A stretch of 11,320 nt of DNA from contig MGOE01000083.1 of the NCBI GenBank assembly GCA_001797035.1, positions 582-11,901 of the forward strand. Direction: 5' to 3'. Source of the stretch: Chloroflexi bacterium RBG_16_72_14 (GTDB lineage Bacteria > Chloroflexota > Limnocylindria > Limnocylindrales > CSP1-4). The notes beneath the pieces are model-generated. The model saw only the letters and a program-made list of their open reading frames with translations, was not told where the DNA came from and ran no database searches. This document shows, piece by piece, positions 1 through 7,181 of the stretch; within the stretch, counting starts at the first letter, position 1, and each line of letters begins with the position of its first letter. The position numbers were made by a program, and so were the translations under genes.

Positions 1-160
1 GATGTAGAGCTTCAGGGACCGGGGCATGCCACCTCTGCCTTACGCAGCGGGGAGGGTACCACCGCCCTTCGTCCCAACAATGGGACCAAAGTTCCCTAGA
101 AACCCCGAATGGAAGCCCCGCCAGCGAGGGCCAATGCCGCTACGCTGCCGAGTGCCGTCA

Positions 161-219
161 GGATTCGGATCACCCTGGATCGCATGGCGTGTCTCCTATG
201 CGACCTGAGCTACCAGCCC
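161..219 (-). pseudogene. Degenerate tRNA-like sequence (possible tRNA relic)
   Basis: Read on the minus strand from 219, the sequence begins GGGCTGGTAGCTCAGGT, close to the 5' half (acceptor strand, U8/A9, D-stem GCUC, D-loop AGGU) of many bacterial tRNAs such as tRNA-Ile. About 40 bases later comes GTGATCCGAATCC, which resembles a T-arm (GTGGTTCGAGTCC in tRNA-Ile). Total spacing is only a few bases short of a real tRNA. However, I cannot form an anticodon stem, and the expected 3' acceptor strand (CCAGCCC) is absent after the T-arm-like part, so this is not a working tRNA. It may be a decayed copy or chance. Confidence 0.2.
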
Positions 220-282
220 TTGATGATGGCTTCCGGTGCCACGCTCGTTCCTCCTCGCGGCCTTCGTGCCCCGGAGAACACG

Positions 283-313
283 AAAACCGACCTGACTCGA
301 AAGTCGGTCGGTT
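283..313 (-). terminator. Probable intrinsic terminator of the large regulator gene
   Basis: On the minus strand AACCGACC, GACT, a TTCG tetraloop, AGTC, a bulged A and GGTCGGTT form a 12-bp hairpin, with the final TT extended to TTTT followed by CGTGTTC. A GC-rich stem with a UUCG loop and a short U tract is the usual form of a Rho-independent terminator. It lies about 220 bases past the stop codon of the minus-strand regulator and no other minus-strand gene intervenes. Confidence 0.5.
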
Positions 314-328
314 GCACTACTCGCTCCA

Positions 329-360
329 CCCCCACCCTAAGTGCCCAATTCAGGTGGGGG
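329..360. repeat. Inverted repeat CCCCCACC / GGTGGGGG
   Basis: Perfect 8-bp arms (329-336 and 353-360) separated by 16 bases. There is no T run on either side, so it is not a standard terminator. It sits between the probable terminator at 283-313 and another hairpin at 408-441. Confidence 0.4.
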
Positions 361-407
361 CATCAGCGCGTCCGAGCGTTTCCTTGATGCACCGTACCTT
401 CGTACTA

Positions 408-441
408 GTGCGGGGCGGACTATATGGGTGCCGCTCCGCAC
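408..441. repeat. Long stem-loop, 11 bp with one G-U pair
   Basis: GTGCGGGGCGG (408-418) pairs with CCGCTCCGCAC (431-441) around a 12-base loop. The single non-Watson-Crick position (414 with 435) is G-U if the plus strand is transcribed but A-C if the minus strand is, so any RNA structure fits the plus strand better. A small GTAC-CTTC-GTAC hairpin (394-405) lies just before it. No adjacent T run is seen. Confidence 0.4.
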
Positions 442-530
442 CGGTCAATACGGAACCCTACCTATGTCTACACCCGCGAGCCGGATCCATCGCATCCGCA
501 TTACAGACGTTTTGCGATCCCTCGTGAGGC

Positions 531-3500
531 TCAAATCTCATCCAATCGAGGAGGCTCCACGCCGAGTTGATCCCGCAAGACCGACGAGTAGTGCGCATAC
601 TGCTCCGCCGCGGCAGCGTGGCGCCCGCTGGCCTTGTAGGCACGCAGAAGGGTGAGTTCAACAGCGTCCGCGCCAGGATCCATTGCGAGGACCCCTTGCG
701 CCAGTTCGATCGCCCGATCGTAGTCACCAGTTCCTAGAGCGATCGCGATGGCGTGTTCGATGGCCGCCAACACCGCAGCGTGCAGCGTGTCTCGGTAGTC
801 GCTGGCCCAGTCCTCGTACATGAAGTCCAGGGCGTATCGACCGGAATAGGCTCGGAGCAGCTCGGGGACAACCTCCGCTCGTACCCGGCGGGACTCGGAC
901 AGTAGTCGCCAGCATCGGCGGCTCGCACTGTCAAAGAGCTCCTCGTTCAGGCTCACGACGTCGCCATCAAACAAGACGTACCCCGCGCTGTACCCCTCGC
1001 GGTAGTCGGGCTCGAAGACTCGGCGGAGGAAGTAGATCGTCTGGTGAAGCGAGTTCGCTGCTGTGTCGGGTCCAAGATCGGGCCACAAGGCGTCGAGCGC
1101 CTCATCGCGCGTCGCGGCCATGTTCGGTCGCGATGCCAGGTAGCAGAGCAGGCCGAGAACCTTCCGGCGCATGCTGCGACCGAGCGGCCGTTCGCCAAGG
1201 CGGACGTCGACTGCGCCCAGGTCCTGAATGAACACACTCGGGGCGAGACGGCGGGCAAGCCGAGCGGCAACGGCCCTTATCGCACGGTTGGTCCCGGCAA
1301 CGGCTCGCAGGAGGTCGACATCTCCAGTCGTGCCGATTTCGCTCAGCGCGACGGCCGCCTCCGCTCGGGCCGGGGCGCTGGACCGCACAGCGAGGCGCAG
1401 GGCAGTAGCCCACCTGCTGGGCCGCCGTCTGGCCTCGCTGATCACACGCTCCTTCGCGTCCGGGGTAAGCCTGTGCATATTCGTGGCGATGTCCTCGGCG
1501 ACCATCGACAGCACCGCGGTCTCGCTCGGCATCAGCTGGGCAATCTCCGATCCGAGTGTGCCATCTGACGCGATTTTGGCGAGCATGTCTGCCAGCAGCC
1601 GCCCAAGGCGTGAGCGCTGGTCGTCTGCGATCGAGCGGAGGATCGTCAGCTCGTCGATAGCGCGGTCGGGTTCGCGCGCAATCGCCACCCGCGCCTTCAG
1701 GAGCTGCCCCCTGAGCTCACCGCAGACATCGTGGCAGGGCGAGTCCGCGAGTAGGGCGATCATGTGGGCAGCCTTGGCAGTGTCACCCATCCGCAGCGCC
1801 ACTTGGCCTGACACCAATGCCCAGTATCCAACGATGCCAGGCTCCAGAGATGTCGGACCGACGCGGTTGAGTGCTGTCACTGCGTCCTCTGCATCGCCAA
1901 AATCGCTCATGACCTTGGCTGTCTCAAGGGTGGCCTCGTCGCGAGCCACGACCGAGCGGGACGATGCCGCATCATCAAGCAGATTCCGAGCGTCGGAGTC
2001 GTTCCCCAGGAACGCGAGTGCCGTCGCGCGGGCCGCCTGCGCAGCCCCCCTCTCGAGGTCAGGAGCCCCGCACTCCCGGAAGCCCGCCTCCGCACGGGTC
2101 GCCACGGCGAGGGACTCCTCTACCTCGCCGCGCCAGTAGAGGACTGACGCGAGGTTCAGCCGGCTGACACTCGCGTAGCGGACGTGGCCTTGGCGGTCCT
2201 GACGACGGATGAGGCTGCGCAGATCCTCCGCGATCCTCGCGAGACTTCCCCTGTGCCTCGCCTCCCACATGGCCACGGTCGCGAGGGCGACGTCTCGTTG
2301 CCCTGGGGTGAGGTGGTGTCGCATGGCTTCCGAGGCATGACGCATTGCCTCGTCAGGGAAACCGCTAACGCCAAGGACGGTCGCGAGGTTCAGCAGCGTG
2401 ATCCCGGCCAACGGTGCGGTTTGCGCGGCGTCGCACGCCCTGCGGGCAAGCTCCGTCGCGATGTCGAGATTGCCGCGAGCCATTTCGACCCGCGAGCGGA
2501 GCAGCAGGGCCGAAGGTCGATCAGGATCGCCCGCTGAGCCGTCGAGAAACGGGCGCACCTGATCCAGGAGGCCGGACGCAAGGATCAGCTCTAGGGATGC
2601 ATCCAGTACGCGCTCAACAGCCGCCGCATCGCCGGCCTCGAGGTAGTGGGTGGCCGAAGCACGCCAGTCATGAGGCTCGAGCGCTACGGCCAAGCGGAGG
2701 TGCATCTCGCGCACGCCGGCTTCACCTATGTCGTCAAGCAATCGACCGCGTAGGAAGTCGCGGACAAGCGGGTGGAACCGATGAGGTGCGGTTGTGTCAG
2801 GTCGCCCCAACAGGCCGAGCTCCTCGGCTTGGCGGATGAACGCTGCGATGTCGGATTGGCTTCGATCATCGACGATCGCTGCCGGGCCAATGTCAACCCA
2901 GTCAAGCAGCGATGCGCGGGTTAGGAACGCGCGAAGCTCAATAGAGAGCGTTGCCGTCACTTCCTCTGCCATGTAGTCGTACAGGTCTCCGCCGGTGGCG
3001 GACAGTTGATGAACGAGGTCACGTGCGTCCCGGCCTCCACCTTCGTCGATGTTGGTGTGGACGAGGCTCAGGAGGGCCGGCCAGCCTTCGGTGCGGTCGA
3101 TCAGGCTGGTGACGACGTCGGGTTCGAGCGGCTGGTGGTAGGCGTCGCGGAACAGGCGATCCGCTTCGGGGACGTCGAAGCAGAGGTCATCGCCGTCGAG
3201 GCGAGCGACGCCGCCGCGGGACCGGAGGCGGCCTAGGGGCAGCCTTGGGGCAGCGCGGCTGGCGATGATCACGGAGAAGCCGGGGCCGGTGCGGTCGAGG
3301 ATCGCGCGCACGATCGGCTCCGTCTCCTCGCAGCGGTCGATCACGTGGTAGTCGTCGAAGATCAGCGTGAAGCCCTGCGGATGGCCGGCGGCGAAGTCGG
3401 ACATGTCGCGAACGAGGCTCGCCACGAGGTCCGCCTGCGTGGGGCCTCCCGGACCGAGCTGGAGCAGCCGCGCATAAGTCTCGGCCGCGAACTCCGGGTC

Positions 3501-4085
3501 CAGCTCGCGCCCACTGGCCACCAGGTGGCGCAGGAAGGTGAGCCAGTCCCGGTCGTCCGACTCGAGCCGGTACCAGGCCGTCAGCCGCTCGGTGTGCCGG
3601 GACCAGTCCGCGAGGAGGGTGGTCTTGCCAAACCCGGCCTCGGCGACGATCAGCGCCAGGCGCCCGGTCACGGCCTGGTCCAGCCACCCGTTGAGGCGCT
3701 CGCGGGACAGCGTGTCCGCGCGCAGCAGCGGTCGATGGATCCGGGCACCGGTGACCGGGAACGGGTTCACGGCGAACAGGCCCGGCGCGCCGAGCAGGAT
3801 GGCGCCCGGGATGCCCGGCCCCACCGCGACGAGTCCATGCCCCTCGTGCCCACCCATGGTCGACTGGGGCGGTCGTGCGGGTCGGCCCGCGTCCGCGCCG
3901 CCATCGGGGGCGAACGATACGGACGGGCGATCGGCGCCGTCAACGCGATGCGGCCGTCGAGTCCGTCTGGGCGCGGCGGGCGGGACGGGCGCCGGCGCGG
4001 GCGCGGACGGAGCCGGTGGCTCGGCGGCCGGTGGGCCGGCCCGATGACGGTCGGGTCCGTAGGTCGTCGTGGGCATGCCCGGCAT
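531..4085 (-). CDS. Large STAND-ATPase/TPR transcriptional regulator with C-terminal BTAD domain
   Basis: Predicted cytoplasmic signal-responsive transcription regulator. In the 1184-residue reading, residues 1-105 are Pro/Ala-rich and probably disordered. A MalT-like STAND ATPase follows, with Walker A AEAGFGKTT at about 148-156 and Walker B LIFDDYH at about 241-247. Residues ~470-900 are helical, Ala/Leu-rich repeats of TPR type. An OmpR-like winged helix begins near 957 (MRRKVLGLLCYLASRP and DALWPDL motifs) and a BTAD domain runs to the end, finishing LGVEPPRLDEI as in SARP proteins. MalT/LAL proteins carry a LuxR helix-turn-helix in the C-terminal position, and AfsR-type SARPs have winged helix plus BTAD first, so the order here is a hybrid of the two. 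The inducer and targets are unknown. The start is uncertain: neither ATG (4085 nor 3857, residue 77) has a clear ribosome-binding site, and 3857 would remove most of the low-complexity N-terminus. Confidence 0.85.
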   Translation of the reverse strand: MPGMPTTTYGPDRHRAGPPAAEPPAPSAPAPAPVPPAAPRRTRRPHRVDGADRPSVSFAPDGGADAGRPARPPQSTMGGHEGHGLVAVGPGIPGAILLGAPGLFAVNPFPVTGARIHRPLLRADTLSRERLNGWLDQAVTGRLALIVAEAGFGKTTLLADWSRHTERLTAWYRLESDDRDWLTFLRHLVASGRELDPEFAAETYARLLQLGPGGPTQADLVASLVRDMSDFAAGHPQGFTLIFDDYHVIDRCEETEPIVRAILDRTGPGFSVIIASRAAPRLPLGRLRSRGGVARLDGDDLCFDVPEADRLFRDAYHQPLEPDVVTSLIDRTEGWPALLSLVHTNIDEGGGRDARDLVHQLSATGGDLYDYMAEEVTATLSIELRAFLTRASLLDWVDIGPAAIVDDRSQSDIAAFIRQAEELGLLGRPDTTAPHRFHPLVRDFLRGRLLDDIGEAGVREMHLRLAVALEPHDWRASATHYLEAGDAAAVERVLDASLELILASGLLDQVRPFLDGSAGDPDRPSALLLRSRVEMARGNLDIATELARRACDAAQTAPLAGITLLNLATVLGVSGFPDEAMRHASEAMRHHLTPGQRDVALATVAMWEARHRGSLARIAEDLRSLIRRQDRQGHVRYASVSRLNLASVLYWRGEVEESLAVATRAEAGFRECGAPDLERGAAQAARATALAFLGNDSDARNLLDDAASSRSVVARDEATLETAKVMSDFGDAEDAVTALNRVGPTSLEPGIVGYWALVSGQVALRMGDTAKAAHMIALLADSPCHDVCGELRGQLLKARVAIAREPDRAIDELTILRSIADDQRSRLGRLLADMLAKIASDGTLGSEIAQLMPSETAVLSMVAEDIATNMHRLTPDAKERVISEARRRPSRWATALRLAVRSSAPARAEAAVALSEIGTTGDVDLLRAVAGTNRAIRAVAARLARRLAPSVFIQDLGAVDVRLGERPLGRSMRRKVLGLLCYLASRPNMAATRDEALDALWPDLGPDTAANSLHQTIYFLRRVFEPDYREGYSAGYVLFDGDVVSLNEELFDSASRRCWRLLSESRRVRAEVVPELLRAYSGRYALDFMYEDWASDYRDTLHAAVLAAIEHAIAIALGTGDYDRAIELAQGVLAMDPGADAVELTLLRAYKASGRHAAAAEQYAHYSSVLRDQLGVEPPRLDEI

Positions 4086-4094
4086 GGTGCCGGG
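4078..4094. repeat. Perfect hairpin CCCGGCA-TGG-TGCCGGG over the regulator's first ATG
   Basis: Seven-base arms with a three-base loop cover the ATG at 4083-4085. If that ATG is used, the hairpin would hide it in the mRNA. If the true start is downstream at 3857, the hairpin is part of the spacer after dodecin. It has no T tract. Confidence 0.35.
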
Positions 4095-4124
4095 TGCCGC
4101 TCATCGGCGGCTTATCTTCTGCGG

Positions 4125-4328
4125 TCAGCCCTCGTACTCGAACCCGATCTTGAGCTCCACCTGGTACTCGACGATCTCGCCGTCCTCGATCCGCGCGGTG
4201 GACTTCACGACCTCGATCGTCCGGATGTTGCGCACGGTCTTCGAGGCGGTCGCGACGGCCTGGCGGGCGGCATCGCTCCACGATCGGGGGCTCGTCCCGA
4301 CCATCTCCCTGATGATGATCACGCCCAC
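4125..4328 (-). CDS. Dodecin family flavin-binding protein
   Basis: A 67-residue protein that matches the dodecin family over its whole length: N-terminal strand VGVIIIREMVGTSPRSW, helix (AARQAVATASKTVRNI), then strands IEVVKSTARIEDGEIVEY and QVELKIGFEYE. Dodecins form hollow dodecamers that store or buffer riboflavin, FMN or related flavins in the cytoplasm. The start is the GTG at 4326-4328, because AGGAGG lies six bases before it and the product then has the usual 65-70 residue length. Upstream in-frame ATGs would add an unrelated Arg/Pro-rich extension. It lies 46 bases after the zinc-ribbon gene and 39 bases before the longest form of the regulator, all on the same strand, so co-transcription is plausible. 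Confidence 0.92.
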   Translation of the reverse strand: MGVIIIREMVGTSPRSWSDAARQAVATASKTVRNIRTIEVVKSTARIEDGEIVEYQVELKIGFEYEG

Positions 4329-4334
4329 GCGGCT

Positions 4335-4340
4335 CCTCCT
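4335..4340 (-). promoter_or_regulatory. Ribosome-binding site fixing the dodecin GTG start
   Basis: AGGAGG on the minus strand, six bases ahead of GTG (4328-4326). It is the only good Shine-Dalgarno site near the conserved start of the dodecin fold and overrules the upstream in-frame ATGs. Confidence 0.8.
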
Positions 4341-4374
4341 GCTGGCTGTCGGGTCCAGCATAGGCCCCGCGCGA

Positions 4375-4677
4375 TCAGGCCGAAGCGGTCGCCTCGGCGC
4401 GAACCTTGTCGAAGCAGGTGCTGCAGTAGACGGGCCGGTCATTCCGCGGCTGGAACGGGACGACCGCCTGGCCGCCGCAGCTGTTGCAGACCGCGGCGTG
4501 GTACTCGCGAGAGCCCGATGGCGACGCGCTCCTCGCCCGCTTCGCCGCTGCCCGGCACGTCGAGCAGCGCTGCGGGTCGTTGGTCAGGCCCTTGCTCGCG
4601 AAGAAGGCCTGCTCGCCGGACGAGAACAGGAACGACTCGCCGCAGTCGCGGCAGGTCAGCGACCGATCCTGGAACAC
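4375..4677 (-). CDS. Small zinc-ribbon protein (four CxxC knuckles)
   Basis: A 100-residue protein with four CxxC pairs at residues 9/12, 38/41, 64/67 and 85/88, consistent with two zinc ribbons. The first half (LTCRDCGESFLFSSGEQAFF, then PQRCSTCR) matches the probable zinc-ribbon family in which CxxC motifs frame a GExxFF segment. The second half (VCNSCGGQAVVPF, then RPVYCSTCF) matches the CxxC-x17-CxxC type found in many high-GC bacteria. Between the ribbons is a basic linker (AAKRARSASPSGSRE). The family's role is unknown; nucleic-acid or protein binding is a guess. The start is GTG at 4677, preceded by GGGAGGGG about seven bases upstream. It is the first of the three co-directional minus-strand genes and is divergent from the lipoprotein gene. 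Confidence 0.85.
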   Translation of the reverse strand: MFQDRSLTCRDCGESFLFSSGEQAFFASKGLTNDPQRCSTCRAAAKRARSASPSGSREYHAAVCNSCGGQAVVPFQPRNDRPVYCSTCFDKVRAEATASA

Positions 4678-4902
4678 CCTCTGTCCCCTCCCTGGGCCAG
4701 CGTGTCGTGAGCTCCGGCCCGAAGGACGGGACCGGCACGGGCGCGCGCAGGAGGATCGGCGCTCGAGACGGGCGGGCTCGGAAGCCCGGAACTCTTTGGG
4801 GAGACAGTACGCGCGGCGTCAAGCACTCCGCCCGCGGCCGGCGCGCCGCCAGGTGGTTCGGGCCGCCGGAACCCGACCGCGCGTCCCGGCGTCTCGGGGC
4901 GC
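4678..4902. other. Divergent intergenic region, zinc-ribbon gene and lipoprotein gene
   Basis: This 225-base spacer must hold the promoters of both divergent genes, but I could not find a convincing -35/-10 pair on either strand. A TTGACG hexamer on the minus strand (4818-4823) has no matching -10 at the right distance. A hairpin CGGGCT-CGGA-AGCCCG lies at 4773-4788, followed on the plus strand by AACTCTTT. No LexA box is present. Confidence 0.4.
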
Positions 4903-5796
4903 ATGTCGAATCGAACGATCCTTCCCGCCACCGTCCTGCTCGTCACCCTCGCGACCATCGCCTGCACGTCGCCGGGAGCGACCGGCAGCCCCGGCGGGAG
5001 CGCCTCCCCGACGGCAGCACCCGCCAGCCCGTCCTCCGAGGGCATCGCGCACCCGACCGGTGCCGACGACATCGTGCTCAGGTACGACGAGTCCGGTGGC
5101 TTCGTGCCCGTGGAGTTCCTCGCGGCCCACGTGCCGTACTTCACGCTCTATGGCGACGGCACGGTGGTGTTCGTCTCCAACGAGCCCGTCGTGTTTCGGG
5201 AGAACCAGCCGGCGATCGGGCAGTCGATCCGGACCGCGAAGCTCAGCGAGGCACAGATCCAGGACCTCATCGAGTTCGCACTGGCGGACGGCGGGCTCGC
5301 GATCGCGCGCGAGCAGTACGACAACCCGATGGTCGCCGACGCGCCCACGGCCGTGTTCGAGATCAACGCGGACGGCGACTCCAAGACCGTCTCGGTGATG
5401 GCCCTCGGGATCGACGCCGAGCCCGGCCCGGACACCGCGATCAAGACAACGCTGGCGAAGCTGGGCGAGCGGCTCCGGGACTTCGATGCCGGCGGCAGCC
5501 TCGCCAGCCAGCCATACGCGCCGGCGGCCTACCGCGGCATCCTGCTGGAAGCGGCCGGCGTCCAGGGCGTGAACGTCCGCGACTGGCCGTGGCCCGAGCT
5601 CGCACTCGCGGACTTCAACCTCCCGGCGGACGCCAGCGTGCTCCAGCAGCGCACCCGCGTCCTGACGCCGTCGGAGGCAGAGGCGGTCGACGTCGCGGGC
5701 TTCGAGGCCGGCGTCCAGAGCGGCCTGTACTACCGGGTGGACGACGTGCTCTACTCGTTCGTGCTCCGGCCGCTGCTCCCCGACGAGGACGCGTAG
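4903..5796 (+). CDS. Predicted lipoprotein of unknown function
   Basis: A 297-residue exported protein. Residues 1-21 form a lipoprotein signal: basic MSNR, hydrophobic ILPATVLLVTLATIA, and Cys21 as the likely lipidated residue. The lipobox TIAC is imperfect because -3 is Thr rather than Leu. A Gly/Ser/Pro/Thr/Ala-rich linker follows to about residue 46. The mature domain starts DDIVLRYDESGGFVPVEFL and continues through YFTLYGDGTVVF; it is acidic with short beta-like segments. I recognise no catalytic motif and cannot assign a family. The ATG at 4903 puts the signal peptide at the N-terminus but has only a weak GGGGC ahead of it. The gene is convergent with dnaB, with 35 bases between the stop codons. 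Confidence 0.8.
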   Translation: MSNRTILPATVLLVTLATIACTSPGATGSPGGSASPTAAPASPSSEGIAHPTGADDIVLRYDESGGFVPVEFLAAHVPYFTLYGDGTVVFVSNEPVVFRENQPAIGQSIRTAKLSEAQIQDLIEFALADGGLAIAREQYDNPMVADAPTAVFEINADGDSKTVSVMALGIDAEPGPDTAIKTTLAKLGERLRDFDAGGSLASQPYAPAAYRGILLEAAGVQGVNVRDWPWPELALADFNLPADASVLQQRTRVLTPSEAEAVDVAGFEAGVQSGLYYRVDDVLYSFVLRPLLPDEDA

Positions 5797-5806
5797 GGTT
5801 CTCGAC

Positions 5807-5821
5807 GCCGCGGGCCGCGGC
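5807..5821. terminator. GC hairpin between convergent genes (weak terminator candidate)
   Basis: GCCGCGG-G-CCGCGGC, a near-perfect palindrome in the 35-base gap between the lipoprotein stop and the dnaB stop. It could fold as a 5-bp stem on both transcripts. There is no T run, so true terminator function is uncertain. Confidence 0.3.
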
Positions 5822-5831
5822 CGATCAAGTG

Positions 5832-7181
5832 TCAGCCGACGTCTGCGAACCGCTCCCCGGCGTAGTTCACGAAGCGCGTCTGCGCCTTCCTGAACCACAG
5901 GTCGATCTCGCCCGTCGGGCCGTTGCGATGCTTGGCCAGCTTGAGCTTCACGACCTCGCCGTCCGTGACCTGGTCATCCGAGCCGCGCTCCTTCTCGCGC
6001 CACAGGAAGATCACGAGGTCCGCGTCCTGCTCGATGCTCCCGGACTCCCGGAGGTCCGACAGGCGCGGCTCCTTCGACTCCCGCATCTCCGGCTGGCGTG
6101 ACAGCTGGCTGAGCGCCATCACCGGCAGCTTGAGCTCACGCGCGAGCGCCTTGAGCCCGCGGGAGATCTCCGACACCTCCTGCACGCGGTTGGCGTCCCG
6201 CGACGTGGTGGACGACTGCATCAGCTGGAGGTAGTCCACGATCACGAGGTCCAGGCCGGCCTCCGCCTGCAGCCGCCGGGCCTTGGTGCGCAGCTCCATC
6301 GTGGTGATGTTGGGCGTGTCGTCGATGTAGACCGGGGCCTCGGACAGGGCGTTCATCGCGGGCGCGATGCGCGCGAAGTCCAGCTCCTCGAGGAAGCCCG
6401 TGCGCAGGCGCTGCGAATCGATGTTGGCCACGGACGAGAGCAGGCGCAGCACCAGCTGCTCCTTGCTCATCTCGAGGCTGAAGATCCCGACGCTCTTCTT
6501 GTCGCGCACGGCGGCGTGCTCCGCGATGTTGAGCGCGAGGCTCGTCTTGCCGACCGACGGGCGGGCCGCGAGGATCACGAGGTCGCTCTTCTGGAGGCCG
6601 GTGGTCAGGGTGTCCAGGTCCTGGAACCCGGTGCGGATGCCGCTGATCTCGCCCCGGTGGGCATGGAGGTAGTCCAGCCGGTCGTACGCGTCGTGAAGCA
6701 GCGACTTGAGCGGCGAGAAGCTGACCGAGACCCGTCGCTGGCTGACGGCGAACAGCTCCGCCTCCGCGCGGTCCACCGCCTCCTGGACCTCGGCCGAGTC
6801 CTCGTACCCGATGCCGGCGATCTTGCCGGCGGCCCCGATGAGGTTCCGCAGCAGCGACTTGCGCTCGACGATCCGCGCGTACTGGGTCGCGTGGACCGCC
6901 GTAGGCGTCTGGTTCGCCAGGGTCCCGAGGTACGCGCGGCCGCCGATGCCCTCGAGCTCACCACTCCGCTCCAGGGCCTCGGAGACCGTGACGACGTCGA
7001 TGGGCTCGCGACGCTCGAACAGGTCCAGCATCACCGCGTAGACCCGGGCGTGGGCCTGGCGGTAGAAGTCCTCCGGGCGCAGGAACTCCGCGACCTCGAT
7101 GACCGCGTCCCGGTCGATGAGGATGGCCCCGAGCACCGACTGCTCGGCTTCGATGGATTGCGGCGGCAGGCGATCGATCAC
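5832..7181 (-). CDS. dnaB: Replicative DNA helicase DnaB
   Basis: Hexameric ATP-driven helicase that unwinds DNA at the replication fork and binds primase. The 449 residues are normal for bacterial DnaB and show no intein. The N-terminal domain starts DRLPPQSIEAEQSVLGAIL (about 3-110). A linker follows, then the RecA-like motor domain: Walker A ARPSVGKT at 206-213 (V where many DnaBs have M), catalytic Glu in FSLEMS at 237, Walker B LVIVDYLQL with Asp316, LSQLSR near 357-362 and the arginine-finger region KHRNGPTGEI near 417-426. The start is GTG at 7181, with GGAG about 11 bases upstream, and gives the standard N-terminus. It is transcribed in the same direction as lexA but separated by 279 bases, so probably has its own promoter. 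In many bacteria dnaB follows rplI; here rplI is nearby but on the other strand. Confidence 0.97.
   Translation of the reverse strand: MIDRLPPQSIEAEQSVLGAILIDRDAVIEVAEFLRPEDFYRQAHARVYAVMLDLFERREPIDVVTVSEALERSGELEGIGGRAYLGTLANQTPTAVHATQYARIVERKSLLRNLIGAAGKIAGIGYEDSAEVQEAVDRAEAELFAVSQRRVSVSFSPLKSLLHDAYDRLDYLHAHRGEISGIRTGFQDLDTLTTGLQKSDLVILAARPSVGKTSLALNIAEHAAVRDKKSVGIFSLEMSKEQLVLRLLSSVANIDSQRLRTGFLEELDFARIAPAMNALSEAPVYIDDTPNITTMELRTKARRLQAEAGLDLVIVDYLQLMQSSTTSRDANRVQEVSEISRGLKALARELKLPVMALSQLSRQPEMRESKEPRLSDLRESGSIEQDADLVIFLWREKERGSDDQVTDGEVVKLKLAKHRNGPTGEIDLWFRKAQTRFVNYAGERFADVG

Larger units (their letters stand above)
1..530. other. Gene-free region with several hairpins
   Basis: No reading frame here has recognisable protein content; those that exist are short, overlap one another and resemble no family I know. 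The stretch does hold inverted repeats: 71-86 (6-bp arms, 4-base loop), 263-284 (6-bp arms), 285-313 (12 bp with one bulge), 329-360 (8-bp arms) and 408-441 (11 bp with one G-U). It lies beyond the 3' end of the large minus-strand regulator and probably contains that gene's 3' untranslated region. GC looks somewhat lower than in the right half of the window. Confidence 0.6.

Noticed and set aside
1228..2139. Plus-strand frame of 303 codons inside the regulator gene
   Set aside because: Ser/Arg/Ala-rich antisense shadow of the TPR region.
4096..4120. GCCGC hairpin followed by TTATCTTCT on the plus strand, terminator-like
   Set aside because: No plus-strand gene lies upstream for it to terminate, and the stem is only 5 bp.
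3345..6101. Very long plus-strand frame (918 codons)
   Set aside because: It runs antisense through the regulator, dodecin and zinc-ribbon genes, is Arg/Gly/Pro-rich and has no domain; a typical by-product of high GC.
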